Below, piece after piece: positions 7,325 through 16,523 of a stretch of 32,716 bases of DNA; position 1 is the stretch's first letter, and the number at the start of each line of letters is the position of its first letter. The notes under the pieces are model-generated. The model saw only the letters and a list, made by a program, of their open reading frames with translations, was not told the origin of the DNA and did no database searches. Position numbers and translations under genes: made by a program. Source of the DNA: Burkholderia sp. 8Y (GTDB lineage Bacteria > Pseudomonadota > Gammaproteobacteria > Burkholderiales > Burkholderiaceae); assembly GCF_902506145.1 (NCBI RefSeq), contig NZ_LR733533.1, positions 1-32,716 of the forward strand, given 5' to 3'.

Positions 7325-9772
7325 TCAAGGAGTCGTCGCGACCGAATAATTGCGCCCCTCCCACGTCTGACTCGACGTCCAGAAGAAGGTAAATGCAATC
7401 GATGATCCGGCGAGAACACCCTGCACGGCGGGATCGACGTAGTAAATGCCGATCTTCGTTGACGCGGCTTCGGTGTCCTGCCACGTTGCCCAGTCGTCGG
7501 TCGACCAGCGCAGTCTGAAGGGCGCGTTCCAGAGAATTCGGAGTCGCGTTCTCGCCAGAATTGCGGGCAGCGGACGGTTGAAGTTCCAGACTTCGATATC
7601 GCTGCGAACCCGTGGTGGCTGCCCGGGCTGAGGCTGGTAACGCTCAGCCACGACATCGAGGCGGTCGAAAACGCGACCGTCCGAGACGGAGCGGACAAGC
7701 TTGATGTACTCGGCATGCGCCCACGCCAACGGCATGGCGGAGCCGGTCGGACCGCCGGGCACGAAGCTCGTGTTCGCCAGATCCGGCCTATCCCAGACTT
7801 GCTCGGGGAGCAGCCTGCGCGGTCCCGCGAAGCCCTCGAGCGCACGTAGGTAGATCGTGGCATCGCCACCGGCGGCGAGTTCATAGTGACCGCGCTCCCC
7901 GGAGAGCAGCGGCCAGGGGCGACCCAGCCCGAAAGGCGCGCCGTCGTACCAGGCTTGGCCGTCATTCCCCTGGCCGTAATGGTCGTTGTTGTACCGATAG
8001 AAAGCCGGGCCTTGCGGCAGCGTTTTGCTTATGACGGCATCGACTACCTTGACCGAGTCGACGATGATTGGGTCATTCGCGGCGCGAACGCCATAGCGCA
8101 CCAGTTCGAGGAATCCTGCATCGACGACGGTGTTAGCTTGGCCGCTGTAGCCGCGCATTTGTATGGCGGCGGTGTCTGGATCTTCTGGGAAAATGTAGGC
8201 GCCATTGTTGTGCGCCGGCAAGATCCGAATGTAGTGCTGCGTGATGCCTGGAACCAGCGTGCCTTGCGTGGTAACGCACCATCGCTCAAGATGCGCTTCC
8301 AGGAAGTCCGCGTACTCGAGAAGGAATTGAGCCGTCGCGGCATCCGCCCATTGCGCCGCGCAGACCAATGCTGCAATGTTCGTGGCGAGTGTGGAAGGAG
8401 AATAGCCTTCCTGTTCTTCCCAACGCTCCTGCGCGGTCATGGGGCCGTTTGCGATCAACGCGCCGGCCGCGGCCAGCACCATCCCGGCGGGATCGAACTG
8501 GCCCAGCAAATTCGCCTGACGCAAGTGGTAGGCGAGGATAATCGGAAACGAGTATTCGTCGAGCTGCTTCGCATCGGGCAGCCACGGGTTCCCGTCGATG
8601 AAAAACTTCTGCGGGAAGCTGCCATCTTTCGATTGCGACGCAGCGAGGAACATGAGTCCGCGAAGCGGCGGATCTTGCGCGCCGGCGGCAAGCAAGGCGA
8701 GCGCACTTTGGCACATATCACGCGGCCAGACCATGTGGTAGCCGGCAGCCAGATCCCGCACTATCTCGCCCCACGGGATGCTCAGCGAAGCCACCAGCGC
8801 GCCGTTGGCCGTCTTGTCTTCATGTGCAAGTAAAACGTTGCGGCTCAGGTTGAAGAGCGCGTCGCTGTCGCCCGTCACGCCCGCCTTCGGCTCGAACGGT
8901 GCGTCGACCGCGTCGTTCCAGCCTCTGAGGAATTCGGCACGGTGATTGTATGCGTTCGCCGGGCCGTCAAACGGGTAGGCCAGTGCCTCGGATACAGCGA
9001 TCAGCGCCTTATTGGGCGTGCTCGCGGTAATGTCGGTCGGCTCGTCGACGCAGAACGCGAGTGCCACGACGAATTGATTCTTTCCTGCGCGATCGATCTC
9101 TGCGGTAAGCGCGACGTAGCCGTCCTTGGCTGCGTCGTAATTCCAGACAGGCAAGCGCCGGTTGGCGATGATGTCGGTCCAGCCGTCGTTCACGCCCACG
9201 AAGCCGCAACTCATCTGACCGAAGCCGCAGTCGGCGCCCAGCGCCAGCCAGTAGTTGCCGCGTGTAGCCACGAGGCGATCGCCGGTCGCGGTGCTGGCTC
9301 GGTGCGCGATGTTGCCAGCGCCATACCCGCCCATGTGAGGTGCCAGCAACGCGTAGACGTGCAGCTTGTCGAGGAATGCCTGATCACCTTGCAGTGTCGC
9401 GCGAACCAACACGCAAGGCGAACCCTTCTCGGCAATCACCTCCTGCACGATGACGTAGGGCTGGTCTTTCGCGCGAGAGGTGATTCGGAAGAACAGGGCA
9501 GGCGCGTCGGGCCATTCACATTGGTGGTCGAAGTCTTTCTGCGCGTCGTGATAGAAGGTCGCGCCGTCGGTAATGATGAACTGGAAGTCGCGCACCTGAG
9601 GCGTGTCGACGTCCGGGAAGTAGATTTCCGTGAGAATGCCGCCGGATGAGGTGTACCAGACCTGGCTTGACAGAGAGTAGGCTGTCCCTACGGCGTCCTT
9701 ATCCGCGCGGCTCCAGGGTTGGGCAATGCCAGGTGCGCCCGGCGCCACATTCGATTCGAGCAGATTCGCCAT
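7325..9772 (-). CDS. GH15 glucoamylase (glucan 1,4-alpha-glucosidase)
   Basis: An 815-residue glycoside hydrolase that releases glucose from the non-reducing ends of alpha-glucans. Residues about 1-290 form the N-terminal beta-sandwich typical of bacterial glucoamylases and glucodextranases (TAYSLSSQVWYTSSGGILTE, YFPDVDTP). The (alpha/alpha)6 catalytic barrel follows: AGYHMVWPRDM (343-353), RWEEQEGYSPS (450-460, general-acid Glu) and LLPEQVWD (654-661, catalytic-base Glu). GRPWPLLSGERGHYEL is also characteristic. The C-terminal ~100 residues look like a further beta domain. No signal peptide is visible, so it may act inside the cell on glycogen or maltodextrin. The start is supported by AGGGAAAG upstream. 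It is divergent from a large AAA/LuxR regulator, which may control it. Isomaltose or dextran specificity cannot be ruled out. Confidence 0.93.
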   Translation of the reverse strand: MANLLESNVAPGAPGIAQPWSRADKDAVGTAYSLSSQVWYTSSGGILTEIYFPDVDTPQVRDFQFIITDGATFYHDAQKDFDHQCEWPDAPALFFRITSRAKDQPYVIVQEVIAEKGSPCVLVRATLQGDQAFLDKLHVYALLAPHMGGYGAGNIAHRASTATGDRLVATRGNYWLALGADCGFGQMSCGFVGVNDGWTDIIANRRLPVWNYDAAKDGYVALTAEIDRAGKNQFVVALAFCVDEPTDITASTPNKALIAVSEALAYPFDGPANAYNHRAEFLRGWNDAVDAPFEPKAGVTGDSDALFNLSRNVLLAHEDKTANGALVASLSIPWGEIVRDLAAGYHMVWPRDMCQSALALLAAGAQDPPLRGLMFLAASQSKDGSFPQKFFIDGNPWLPDAKQLDEYSFPIILAYHLRQANLLGQFDPAGMVLAAAGALIANGPMTAQERWEEQEGYSPSTLATNIAALVCAAQWADAATAQFLLEYADFLEAHLERWCVTTQGTLVPGITQHYIRILPAHNNGAYIFPEDPDTAAIQMRGYSGQANTVVDAGFLELVRYGVRAANDPIIVDSVKVVDAVISKTLPQGPAFYRYNNDHYGQGNDGQAWYDGAPFGLGRPWPLLSGERGHYELAAGGDATIYLRALEGFAGPRRLLPEQVWDRPDLANTSFVPGGPTGSAMPLAWAHAEYIKLVRSVSDGRVFDRLDVVAERYQPQPGQPPRVRSDIEVWNFNRPLPAILARTRLRILWNAPFRLRWSTDDWATWQDTEAASTKIGIYYVDPAVQGVLAGSSIAFTFFWTSSQTWEGRNYSVATTP

Positions 9773-10010
9773 GGTCTTTCCCTGTACGTTTTTCGGGTAC
9801 GGAGCACATCAGCTTGCTGGGCGCCGGCTGACGCATGGTGAACCGGGCTCGAATACGCTCAATGATAGTAGACGAAGCAAAGAACGTCGCTTCACAAAAC
9901 GGGCGGTGGCGTCTCATGTATGTGTCCGCTGACGTAACTCCGCTATTCGGATTACTCCGGCGGGGCGGGCGCGACCGGAGCCCGGGACGGACCGGAATCT
10001 GCATCGACGC

Positions 10011-10039
10011 TTGATGGCCTGGCGCGCGTTGCATATAAC
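10011..10039 (+). promoter_or_regulatory. Sigma-70-type promoter of the AAA/LuxR regulator gene
   Basis: TTGATG (10011-10016), an exact 17-nt spacer, and TATAAC (10034-10039). Four of six and five of six bases match the housekeeping consensus. The start codon follows 60 bp after the -10 box, leaving a leader of about 50 nt. Confidence 0.6.
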
Positions 10040-10049
10040 CGACTAGACA

Positions 10050-10078
10050 GGCGTGCGCCGGCGCCCCCGCCGCACGCC
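10050..10078 (+). repeat. 8-bp GC-rich hairpin in the regulator leader
   Basis: GGCGTGCG (10050-10057) and CGCACGCC (10071-10078) around a 13-nt loop. It falls in the predicted 5' leader 20 nt before the ATG, and could limit ribosome access or serve as an operator. Confidence 0.45.
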
Positions 10079-10098
10079 CAGGGCTTCCGCTACTGCAC

Positions 10099-13074
10099 AT
10101 GGACTCAACGACCAACGGCACGTCTGACTTCTTCATTGGCCGTGACCACGAATTACGGCTGGCGAAGGCGTCGCTTGTCAAGGCCGCCGACGGGCATGGC
10201 GGCGTCATGCTCGTGGCCGGCAGCGCGGGCATCGGCAAGTCGAGGCTCGCGCGCCAGATCGTCGCGACGGCGGCAGACCAGCGTTTCACCGTGCATTGGG
10301 CCCGCTGCCCGGAAGAGCCCGGGGCGCCGGCATACTGGCCTTGGCGGCAACTGTTTCGCTCCGCGTCTCGCAACAAGGTGCCATGCGTCGTCGACGACGC
10401 GAGCGCAGCGGATCACGCGATCATCGGTGCCGCGATTCCCGAAGCCTTGTCCCCGCATGTGGCAAACGACTTATCGACCTGCGACGTCGATACCGCGCAG
10501 GCACGTTTTGCGTTGTTTGACGCAATCACGCGTTTCTGGCAGCGCGCAGCAACCGAGGAACCTGTGCTGCTCGTATTCGACGACCTTCATTGCGCCGACC
10601 CCACATCGATCCGGCTGCTGTCGTTCTTCTCGGCGCAGCTCGCGCACGTGGCGGTCATGGTGCTCGCCACTTACCGCGATACCGAGGTCGCCGGCGACCA
10701 TCCCCTCAACGACACGTTCGCCGATCTCGTCCGCACGCCCGGTTTCCGGTGCCTGCATCTGAGGGGCCTTGACTGCCGCGAATCCGGGCTCTTCTTTCTC
10801 GCCGCGAGCGGCGCGGTGCCGAACGCGTCGCTCGCGCAGGCGCTTCATGTGCGCACCGAAGGCAACCCGCTCTTTCTGCAGGAGACGGTGCGCTATCTGA
10901 TCGAAGATCGAGCGCGCTCGGGCGTCGTGGCGTGCGACGAGTCGGTGCTGCTCACGGTCATCCCTGAAGGCGTCCGTCACGTGATCGCGAAGCGCGTCCG
11001 GCATTTGCCGGAACACGCGCGGCGTTTGCTCCCGATCGCCTCCTGTATCGGCCGAACGTTCGACATCGAACTGCTGATGGCGCTCGAGCCGAAGGGAGAG
11101 GAAGAGAGGGTTCTGGCGAGCCTCGAAGCGGCGCTTCAGGCGAGTTTGCTCGAGACGACAGCGGAAAGGGGCGTATTGCGCTTTAGTCACGTACTGATCC
11201 GCGACATGCTCTACGAAGACCTTCTCGCCGCCCGCCGCGAACGGCTGCACGGCGCGATTGCAGAGTGGCTCGAAACGCGTGAGCGCGGCAACCGGGCACC
11301 GCGGCTCGCGCAACTGGCGCATCACTTCGCGCAGGCGGGCCGCCATGCCGATGTTGCGAAGGCGCTCCACTACGCGCGAGAAGCCGCCGAGCAGGCCGGG
11401 CGGTCATTCGCGTTCGAGGAGGCATCCCGGCTCTGTCGTCTTGCGCTCTCGCTGCAAGCCGCGCATTTCGGTCACGATGCGTCTCTGCGATGCGACCTGC
11501 TTCTGACGCTCGGCCGCGCCGAGGCGGACGTGGGCGCGCCTGAGCCCAGCCGTGCGGCGTTTCTCGAAGCAGCGGAAGTGGCGAGGGACAATGGCTTGAC
11601 CGCCGCTTTCGTGCGAGCCGCGATCGGCTTCGAGCAGGCTAATTTCCGCACTGCACGTTCGGGCGAAGCCTCCGTCGCGCTGCTCATTCAGGCTATCGAG
11701 GCGCACGAGGGCAATGACGCGATGCGCGTCGAGTTGCTCGCGTGTCTAAGCCGCGCCTATGTGTACTGCAATCTCGCCGAGGAAGCGCAGCGCACGTGGC
11801 AGGTTTGCGTCGCGCTCGCGCGCGAGCTTGGCGATGCGCGGGGGCTATACCTTGCGCTAACGGCTATCACGTCCGCCGGCTACTGGCCGGCTCTGCTGGA
11901 CGAGCGGCTTGCCGCAGGCAATGAGGCATGGTCGATCGCACAAGCGTCGAGCGAGCTCAGATGGACGCTTGCCGACCTCATGGCGTATCGCCTCTGCGAC
12001 CTGTTCCGCGTGGGCGACATCGTCAAGTTGCGCGCCGCGCTTGACGCGGACCGGCGAGTGTCTCGCGACGTGAATTCGCTTTATCACCAGGCGGTCGTGC
12101 TCTGTTTCGAAACGCTTCTGTCGATCAATGAGGGCACATTCGACCGCGCCGAGTGCGAGGCGCAGCAAGCACTCGCGATGGGTGAGCGCGTCGCGCAGCA
12201 AGCGGCCGCGACGGCATTCGGCATGCAGATGTTCTGCATCCGGCGAGAACAGGGCCGCCTGGGCGAAGTGCTCCCGGCCATGCAACTGATGCTTCGCAAA
12301 AGCACCACTGCATCGCTGTGGCGCCCAGGGATCGCGCTCATCTACGCGGAACTCGACATGCGCGCCGAAGCGCGTGCCGAATTCGATGCACTGCAACTCC
12401 AGAGCATGACCGAATGTCCGGCGAACGCGGACTCACTCACGCGAGCGTGCTTCGCGGCGGAAGTGTGCGTCTACCTGGAGGACGCGTCGCGCGCCGCGGC
12501 GTTGTATCGCGTGTTGCAGCCGTACGAGGGCGCGACCTTGCTGCTCGACATAGGCGGACCGTGCCTCGGCGCCGCCGACCGTCTGCTCGGTATGCTCGCG
12601 ACCGTGGACAGGCGCTGGGAAGTGGCCGAGCAGCATTTCATGAGGGCAATGGATATCGACGAGCGGACAGGCGCGCGAGTCTGGCTCGCGCACGACCGCT
12701 ACCGATATGCGCGCATGCTTCACGCGCGCGGCGCAGCGGAGGACCGGCCGCGCGCCAATCAATTGATCGAGGGGGCACTCGCCGACGCGCGGGCGCTCGG
12801 CATGTCAACGCTCGTCGCGCGCGTCGAGACGCTGCGCGCGGCCATCGATGCGTCCAGCGCGGAACCGGCTTATCCGTGCGGGCTCACGAAGCGCGAGGTC
12901 GAAGTGCTGCGTCTCGTGGCAATCGGGCGAAACAACCGGGACATCGGGCGTGTGCTCGAAATCAGTTCGAACACCGTTGCAAATCATATCCGCAGCATCC
13001 TCGACAAAACGTACTCCGCCAATCGCACCGAAGCCGCCGCGTTCGCGAGCCACGCCGGGCTCCTCGACGCTTGA
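10099..13074 (+). CDS. AAA ATPase/LuxR-type transcriptional regulator (MalT-like)
   Basis: A 991-residue regulator of the large ATP-binding LuxR class. The N-terminal AAA_16 domain has Walker A AGSAGIGKS (40-48) and Walker B VLLVFDDLHCADPTS (156-170). The long middle part (about 380-900) is alanine-rich and helical with TPR-like repeats, as in MalT and similar sensors. The C-terminal 65 residues are a LuxR helix-turn-helix (LTKREVEVLRLVAIGRNNRDIG, SSNTVANHIRSIL). Such proteins bind ATP, oligomerise when the TPR region receives a signal, and activate transcription. The divergent glucoamylase is the obvious candidate target, by analogy with MalT and maltodextrin genes; this is inference. Its stop lies 5 bp from the stop of the convergent hydrolase gene. 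Confidence 0.9.
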   Translation: MDSTTNGTSDFFIGRDHELRLAKASLVKAADGHGGVMLVAGSAGIGKSRLARQIVATAADQRFTVHWARCPEEPGAPAYWPWRQLFRSASRNKVPCVVDDASAADHAIIGAAIPEALSPHVANDLSTCDVDTAQARFALFDAITRFWQRAATEEPVLLVFDDLHCADPTSIRLLSFFSAQLAHVAVMVLATYRDTEVAGDHPLNDTFADLVRTPGFRCLHLRGLDCRESGLFFLAASGAVPNASLAQALHVRTEGNPLFLQETVRYLIEDRARSGVVACDESVLLTVIPEGVRHVIAKRVRHLPEHARRLLPIASCIGRTFDIELLMALEPKGEEERVLASLEAALQASLLETTAERGVLRFSHVLIRDMLYEDLLAARRERLHGAIAEWLETRERGNRAPRLAQLAHHFAQAGRHADVAKALHYAREAAEQAGRSFAFEEASRLCRLALSLQAAHFGHDASLRCDLLLTLGRAEADVGAPEPSRAAFLEAAEVARDNGLTAAFVRAAIGFEQANFRTARSGEASVALLIQAIEAHEGNDAMRVELLACLSRAYVYCNLAEEAQRTWQVCVALARELGDARGLYLALTAITSAGYWPALLDERLAAGNEAWSIAQASSELRWTLADLMAYRLCDLFRVGDIVKLRAALDADRRVSRDVNSLYHQAVVLCFETLLSINEGTFDRAECEAQQALAMGERVAQQAAATAFGMQMFCIRREQGRLGEVLPAMQLMLRKSTTASLWRPGIALIYAELDMRAEARAEFDALQLQSMTECPANADSLTRACFAAEVCVYLEDASRAAALYRVLQPYEGATLLLDIGGPCLGAADRLLGMLATVDRRWEVAEQHFMRAMDIDERTGARVWLAHDRYRYARMLHARGAAEDRPRANQLIEGALADARALGMSTLVARVETLRAAIDASSAEPAYPCGLTKREVEVLRLVAIGRNNRDIGRVLEISSNTVANHIRSILDKTYSANRTEAAAFASHAGLLDA

Positions 13075-13079
13075 CGCGC

Positions 13080-14003
13080 TCAATTGCGCCGGGACAGGAA
13101 CGCGAGAACGGCCGTGTCGAACTCGGCGGGCATCTCGACGGGCGCGAGATGCCGTCCATTCTGAATCAGCACGAGCCGCGAGCCGGGGATGCAGCGATTC
13201 GCAGTGTCCGCGGCGATCCGGAAAAACGGCCGCGTGAGCGTGCCGCGTGCAATCGCGACGGGCACTGGTATCTTGCTGAGTTGCGCGCACGTTATGGCCG
13301 GGGGCGGCGGCGCATTGAGTTGCAGCGGAATAGTCCGGGCGTTCTCCGACGTCACGACGCGTACGCGGTCGGGCAGCCGGTCGTAGGTGCCGGGCGCGCC
13401 GTTCACGCCATCAACGAACGGACGCACCGCGGCCTGCTGGTCGCCGCGCTTCGAAGCGGCGAACGCAGGGCCGAACGCCTGTTGCTGATCTGCGGATATC
13501 GCCTGGCGGTCCGACGCATCCGTGACGAATGTAGTCAGCGACGGTTCGTAGGCGAACACGCTGCGGACCAGTTCGGGATGCTGTACTGCAACGACGAGCC
13601 CGATGTCCGCTCCATAAGACCAGCCGACGAGGTCGACCGGGCCGGCGTTGAGCGCGCGAATGAAGGCGGCAAGATCGTCGGCGTGCGTTTGCATCGAGAA
13701 CTGCGCGCCGTCGTCCGGCCACGATGCCGCGCCGAAATAGCGATTCGACGGCGCGACGACGCGATAGTGCCCGGCAATCGCGTCGCGGGCCGCATCCCAC
13801 GCGCGGTAATCGGCGATCGCGCCATGGATCAGCACGACCGTTTCACCCGTGCCCTGCTGCTCGTAGTGAAGCTGCACCCCGTTCACGCTCGCGTCGCGGA
13901 ACTGCGGCTGGCTTGCATCGAGTTTTGAAGAACTGCACGAGGCGAGCATCGACAAACAGAGCGGTAAGACGATCGACAGCGCGTTCACTTTGCGGATTCT
14001 CAT
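13080..14003 (-). CDS. Lipoprotein alpha/beta hydrolase
   Basis: A 307-residue alpha/beta-hydrolase. The ATG at 14001-14003 is chosen because GGGAGG lies six bases upstream; an in-frame TTG at 14021 has no such support. The N-terminus is a lipoprotein signal with lipobox LASC (lipidated Cys23), so the enzyme should be anchored in the cell envelope. The core shows VVLIHGAIADYRAWD (oxyanion loop), nucleophile Ser129 in GWSYG, and a late NGRHLAPVEMP carrying the catalytic His. The substrate is unknown: an esterase, lactonase or similar hydrolase. It lies 82 bp downstream of the DUF4242 gene on the same strand, and the two may share a transcript. Confidence 0.88.
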   Translation of the reverse strand: MRIRKVNALSIVLPLCLSMLASCSSSKLDASQPQFRDASVNGVQLHYEQQGTGETVVLIHGAIADYRAWDAARDAIAGHYRVVAPSNRYFGAASWPDDGAQFSMQTHADDLAAFIRALNAGPVDLVGWSYGADIGLVVAVQHPELVRSVFAYEPSLTTFVTDASDRQAISADQQQAFGPAFAASKRGDQQAAVRPFVDGVNGAPGTYDRLPDRVRVVTSENARTIPLQLNAPPPPAITCAQLSKIPVPVAIARGTLTRPFFRIAADTANRCIPGSRLVLIQNGRHLAPVEMPAEFDTAVLAFLSRRN

Positions 14004-14085
14004 GTCGTCCCTCCCGGTCAACGATGCATGCAGTCTTTATATGCAACGAAGCGTGGCGCGCAAATAGTCAATATTGACCAACGCG

Positions 14086-14352
14086 TCAGCCGGCCGGCAT
14101 GAGCCATTCCGGCCTGTGTTCCGTCACTTCGATGATTTCGTCAGCGGGTATGTCCGCGCGTCGCGCGGCTTCGCGAATCGCTTCCATGTTGTTCGCTTCG
14201 TACAGGCAATACGTCTTGCGCTTGTCGGCGGTCAGGAAGGAGACGAGCCATTTGACGCCGACCTCGTTATTTATTTCCGTCACCTCGGTAGCGCCCTCAA
14301 CCGTGAATTCCAGTTGCTCAGCGAAATTGCGCTCGATCAGAAAGAGAGTCAT
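14086..14352 (-). CDS. DUF4242 (SCO4226-like) small protein
   Basis: An 88-residue protein beginning MTLFLIERNFAEQLEF and ending with VTEHRPEWLMPAG. The pattern of an N-terminal strand, a KWLVSFLTADKRKTYCLYEA segment, then an AIREAARRADIPADEIIEV helix is that of DUF4242, a ferredoxin-like dimeric alpha/beta barrel that includes the nickel-binding protein SCO4226. GGAGG lies six bases before the ATG. It has no signal peptide and should be cytoplasmic. It may be co-transcribed with the lipoprotein hydrolase downstream. Metal binding is only a family-based guess. Confidence 0.85.
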   Translation of the reverse strand: MTLFLIERNFAEQLEFTVEGATEVTEINNEVGVKWLVSFLTADKRKTYCLYEANNMEAIREAARRADIPADEIIEVTEHRPEWLMPAG

Positions 14353-14555
14353 GGTGCCTCCGCCTCAACAGAAGGACAACACGCGTTCGGTCTCGCCGAC
14401 GTCGTCAGGTTAAAGAAAGTCTAGTTCACGCGCGAGAAGCGATGAAGCCGCGATGGTCATTTCTCGCTATTTGCACGGCGACTTCGCAGATCTACAAATG
14501 CCTCAACGGCGACGAGCTTTTTGCTTCGAAACCGTGGAGCTTTGGAGAGCCCATC

Positions 14556-14831
14556 ATGAACCGCCGACTCATTCCCGGAATGCTCGTAACGCTGATTTTG
14601 CGCGCACCGGTCTCGCCGCTCGCGGACAGTAGGCTGCCGGCCGACATGTCCAGGCTGGGAGATGCATGGGGCGCGGTAGAACAGATGGACGTGCCAGGCG
14701 CGGGATTCGGCGCGCAGCATGCGGGCGCAGCGCATCGCGGCTATGTCGCGGGCATGCCGATGCGTTTCAGCGGGACTCAGTTGCCGTTTCGCTTCGCGAC
14801 GAGCCCAACGTTGCAGCCTTCTGAGTGGTAA
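14556..14831 (+). CDS. Small exported protein, unknown function
   Basis: A 91-residue protein starting at the ATG at 14556, with GGAG eight bases upstream. The frame is open further 5', but that part has no ribosome binding site. The N-terminus MNRRLIPGMLVTLILRAPVSPLA reads as a signal peptide. The rest is rich in Gly, Ala, Pro and Met (AGFGAQHAGAAHRGYVAGMP). It ends three bases before another small exported protein that also begins MNRR, so the two form a tandem unit. No family recognised. Confidence 0.5.
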   Translation: MNRRLIPGMLVTLILRAPVSPLADSRLPADMSRLGDAWGAVEQMDVPGAGFGAQHAGAAHRGYVAGMPMRFSGTQLPFRFATSPTLQPSEW

Positions 14832-14834
14832 ATC

Positions 14835-15095
14835 ATGAACAGACGAGCAATGTTGACGGCATGCGCGCTGGTATCTGCGGCGCTGACGCAGACCGCTTTC
14901 GCGTATTCGCAGGAAGAAGTGAATGTCTTCGACGAACCCTCCGTTTCGACGATGGACACCAGAGCAAGAGCCACGCCGGGCGACGAGGCGCGTTTCGACG
15001 GCGACGTCCGGTCGACGGCGGCCCCTTCGAAGCCGACGAGAGAGGCGGGCGCCAATCAGGACGCGCGCCGGAACGTAGACAGGGTACAGCCGTGA
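14835..15095 (+). CDS. Small exported, charged protein, unknown function
   Basis: An 86-residue protein with a convincing signal peptide (MNRRAMLTACALVSAALTQTAFA, cut before YS). The mature part is short, hydrophilic and probably disordered (EEVNVFDEPSVSTMDTRARA, then KPTREAGANQDARRNVDRVQP). It begins three bases after the stop of the preceding small gene, so translation is probably coupled; its own ribosome binding site is weak. No family recognised. It could be a periplasmic stress or adaptor peptide, but nothing in the sequence shows it. Confidence 0.55.
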   Translation: MNRRAMLTACALVSAALTQTAFAYSQEEVNVFDEPSVSTMDTRARATPGDEARFDGDVRSTAAPSKPTREAGANQDARRNVDRVQP

Positions 15096-15509
15096 GCGAC
15101 CGCCTATGACGTCGTTGAGACGAGTCGCTATACGCTTGCGCGCCCTTGCCGTCGAGGGGAACGGACGACAGAAACCGACCGACGGCTGACAGATGTGGTT
15201 GCCAAAGACGCGATCCAATCGGTTCCATCGACCGAGGACTGTGCGGCATTCGCTTCGATGCCGGCTCCGACCGCACACTCGTGATCGAACGCTCACACTC
15301 ATCCAATGATCGCCTCGCCGTCGTCGGCTGTTGTCAGCTGGACAACACGGTGTAAGCGCCCGCGATGCTACTGGGATTCGCCAGGTCTTACTACAATCCG
15401 CCACACGTTCGCTTGGAATGCGAGCAACGAAGCGCGGGGACCCCTGTTTTTGCTGACGAACCGCGCCGCGCAGGGCAGCCTGATCCATTCAATTCATAGG
15501 ACAACGAAG
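15096..15509. other. Intergenic gap upstream of the MBL hydrolase
   Basis: About 410 bp. The hydrolase frame is open back to 15306, but that extension (Cys/Trp/Arg-rich) does not resemble the family and lacks a ribosome binding site. No clear promoter was identified. Confidence 0.4.
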
Positions 15510-16442
15510 ATGAGCGCAACAACCCGCAACGTGCAGCCCGTTACCACTGAAATCGGCAAAGGAAGTCCGGTCGAACTCGTGCCTTCACGCTACGCCGTGC
15601 GCGTGGGAGACATCGACGTCGTGCTGATCAGCGATGGCGTCCTGCCATTGCCGACCTCCACCATGTCCACCAACGTGAGCGAAGCGGACCGCAACCAATG
15701 GTTCGATGGTCGTTTCCTCCAGCGCGACACGTTCGATTGGGCGCTCAATGTTGCGCTCGTGCGCAGTGGCGATCGCCTCGTGCTGATCGACTCGGGCGTA
15801 GGAGACGGCTTCCAATACTTCTCCCGCGCCGGTAAGTCGGTGATGCGCCTGGAATCGGCTGGTATCGACCTGGCCGCTATAACGGATATCGTTGTCACGC
15901 ATATGCACATGGACCACGTCGGCGGGCTGAACGTCGACGGCGTGAAAAACAACTTGCGTCCCGACGTGCGCATTCACGTGTCAGCGGCAGAAGTGGCTTT
16001 CTGGAAGAATCCGGACTTCAGCAGGACGGTCATGCCGGAAGCGGTTCCTCCCGCGCTACGCAAGGCTGCGGCAACGTTCGTGGAACTTTACCGGGAGAAC
16101 ATCGTGCAGTTCGACCAGAAGGTCGAAGTGGCAGTGGGTGTCTCGGCGCGCGTGACCGGTGGCCATACGCCGGGGCATTGCGTCGTGGATGTCGCTTCGA
16201 AGGGGGAGAAGCTGACGTTCGTAGGCGATGCGGTTTTCGAAGTCAACTTCGACAATCCGGACTGGCAGAACGGCTTCGAGCACGATCCCGAAGCGGCGGT
16301 CGACGTGCGTATCGCGCTCTTCAACGAGGCGGCTGAGACCGGCGCGCTTCTGGCCGCGGCGCACGTGGCGTTCCCGTCTATCGGTCACGTTGCGAAGACC
16401 CGTGACGGTTTCCGTTTCGTGCCGGTTCAGTGGGACTACTAA
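15510..16442 (+). CDS. MBL-fold metallo-hydrolase
   Basis: A 310-residue metallo-beta-lactamase-fold enzyme. The start at 15510 has AGGA eight bases upstream. The zinc signature is HMHMDHVGG (H131, H133, D135, H136). Further ligands lie in GGHTPGHCVV, in TFVGDAVF (Asp) and in AAHVAFPSIGHV. DWALNVALVRSGDRLVLIDS is the usual strand pair before the first motif. The protein has no signal peptide. Relatives act on lactones, thioesters or phosphodiesters; the AHVAFPSIGHV end is seen in the quorum-lactonase-like and general MBL hydrolase group. The substrate is not determinable here. It is followed by a PEBP-family gene 81 bp downstream on the same strand. Confidence 0.92.
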   Translation: MSATTRNVQPVTTEIGKGSPVELVPSRYAVRVGDIDVVLISDGVLPLPTSTMSTNVSEADRNQWFDGRFLQRDTFDWALNVALVRSGDRLVLIDSGVGDGFQYFSRAGKSVMRLESAGIDLAAITDIVVTHMHMDHVGGLNVDGVKNNLRPDVRIHVSAAEVAFWKNPDFSRTVMPEAVPPALRKAAATFVELYRENIVQFDQKVEVAVGVSARVTGGHTPGHCVVDVASKGEKLTFVGDAVFEVNFDNPDWQNGFEHDPEAAVDVRIALFNEAAETGALLAAAHVAFPSIGHVAKTRDGFRFVPVQWDY

Positions 16443-16523
16443 GCTTGGAGCAACGGCCACACGCGCAGGCACTCGCGGCGAGTGTCTGCCCATGATTTCC
16501 CGGTCCTAGCATACGGATTCAAT

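Larger units (their letters stand above)
9773..10098. promoter_or_regulatory. Divergent intergenic region, glucoamylase/AAA-LuxR regulator
   Basis: A 326-bp gap between two outward-facing genes. It contains the promoter at 10011-10039 and the hairpin at 10050-10078 for the regulator side. No comparably good promoter was found for the glucoamylase side, which would fit dependence on an activator. Confidence 0.6.

Noticed and set aside
7886..8833. 315-codon plus-strand open frame
   Set aside because: Antisense shadow of the glucoamylase gene, whose own frame has full GH15 motifs.
10471..11370. 299-codon minus-strand open frame
   Set aside because: Antisense shadow of the regulator's ATPase region.
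12318..13928. 536-codon plus-strand open frame spanning two genes
   Set aside because: Shadow of the LuxR-type regulator and of the convergent hydrolase; extremely Arg-rich.
15893..15920. TGTCACG then CGTC resembling an ECF41 promoter
   Set aside because: The spacer is 17 nt, not 16, and it lies inside the MBL hydrolase gene over its HMHMDHVGG codons, so the bases are explained by protein sequence.
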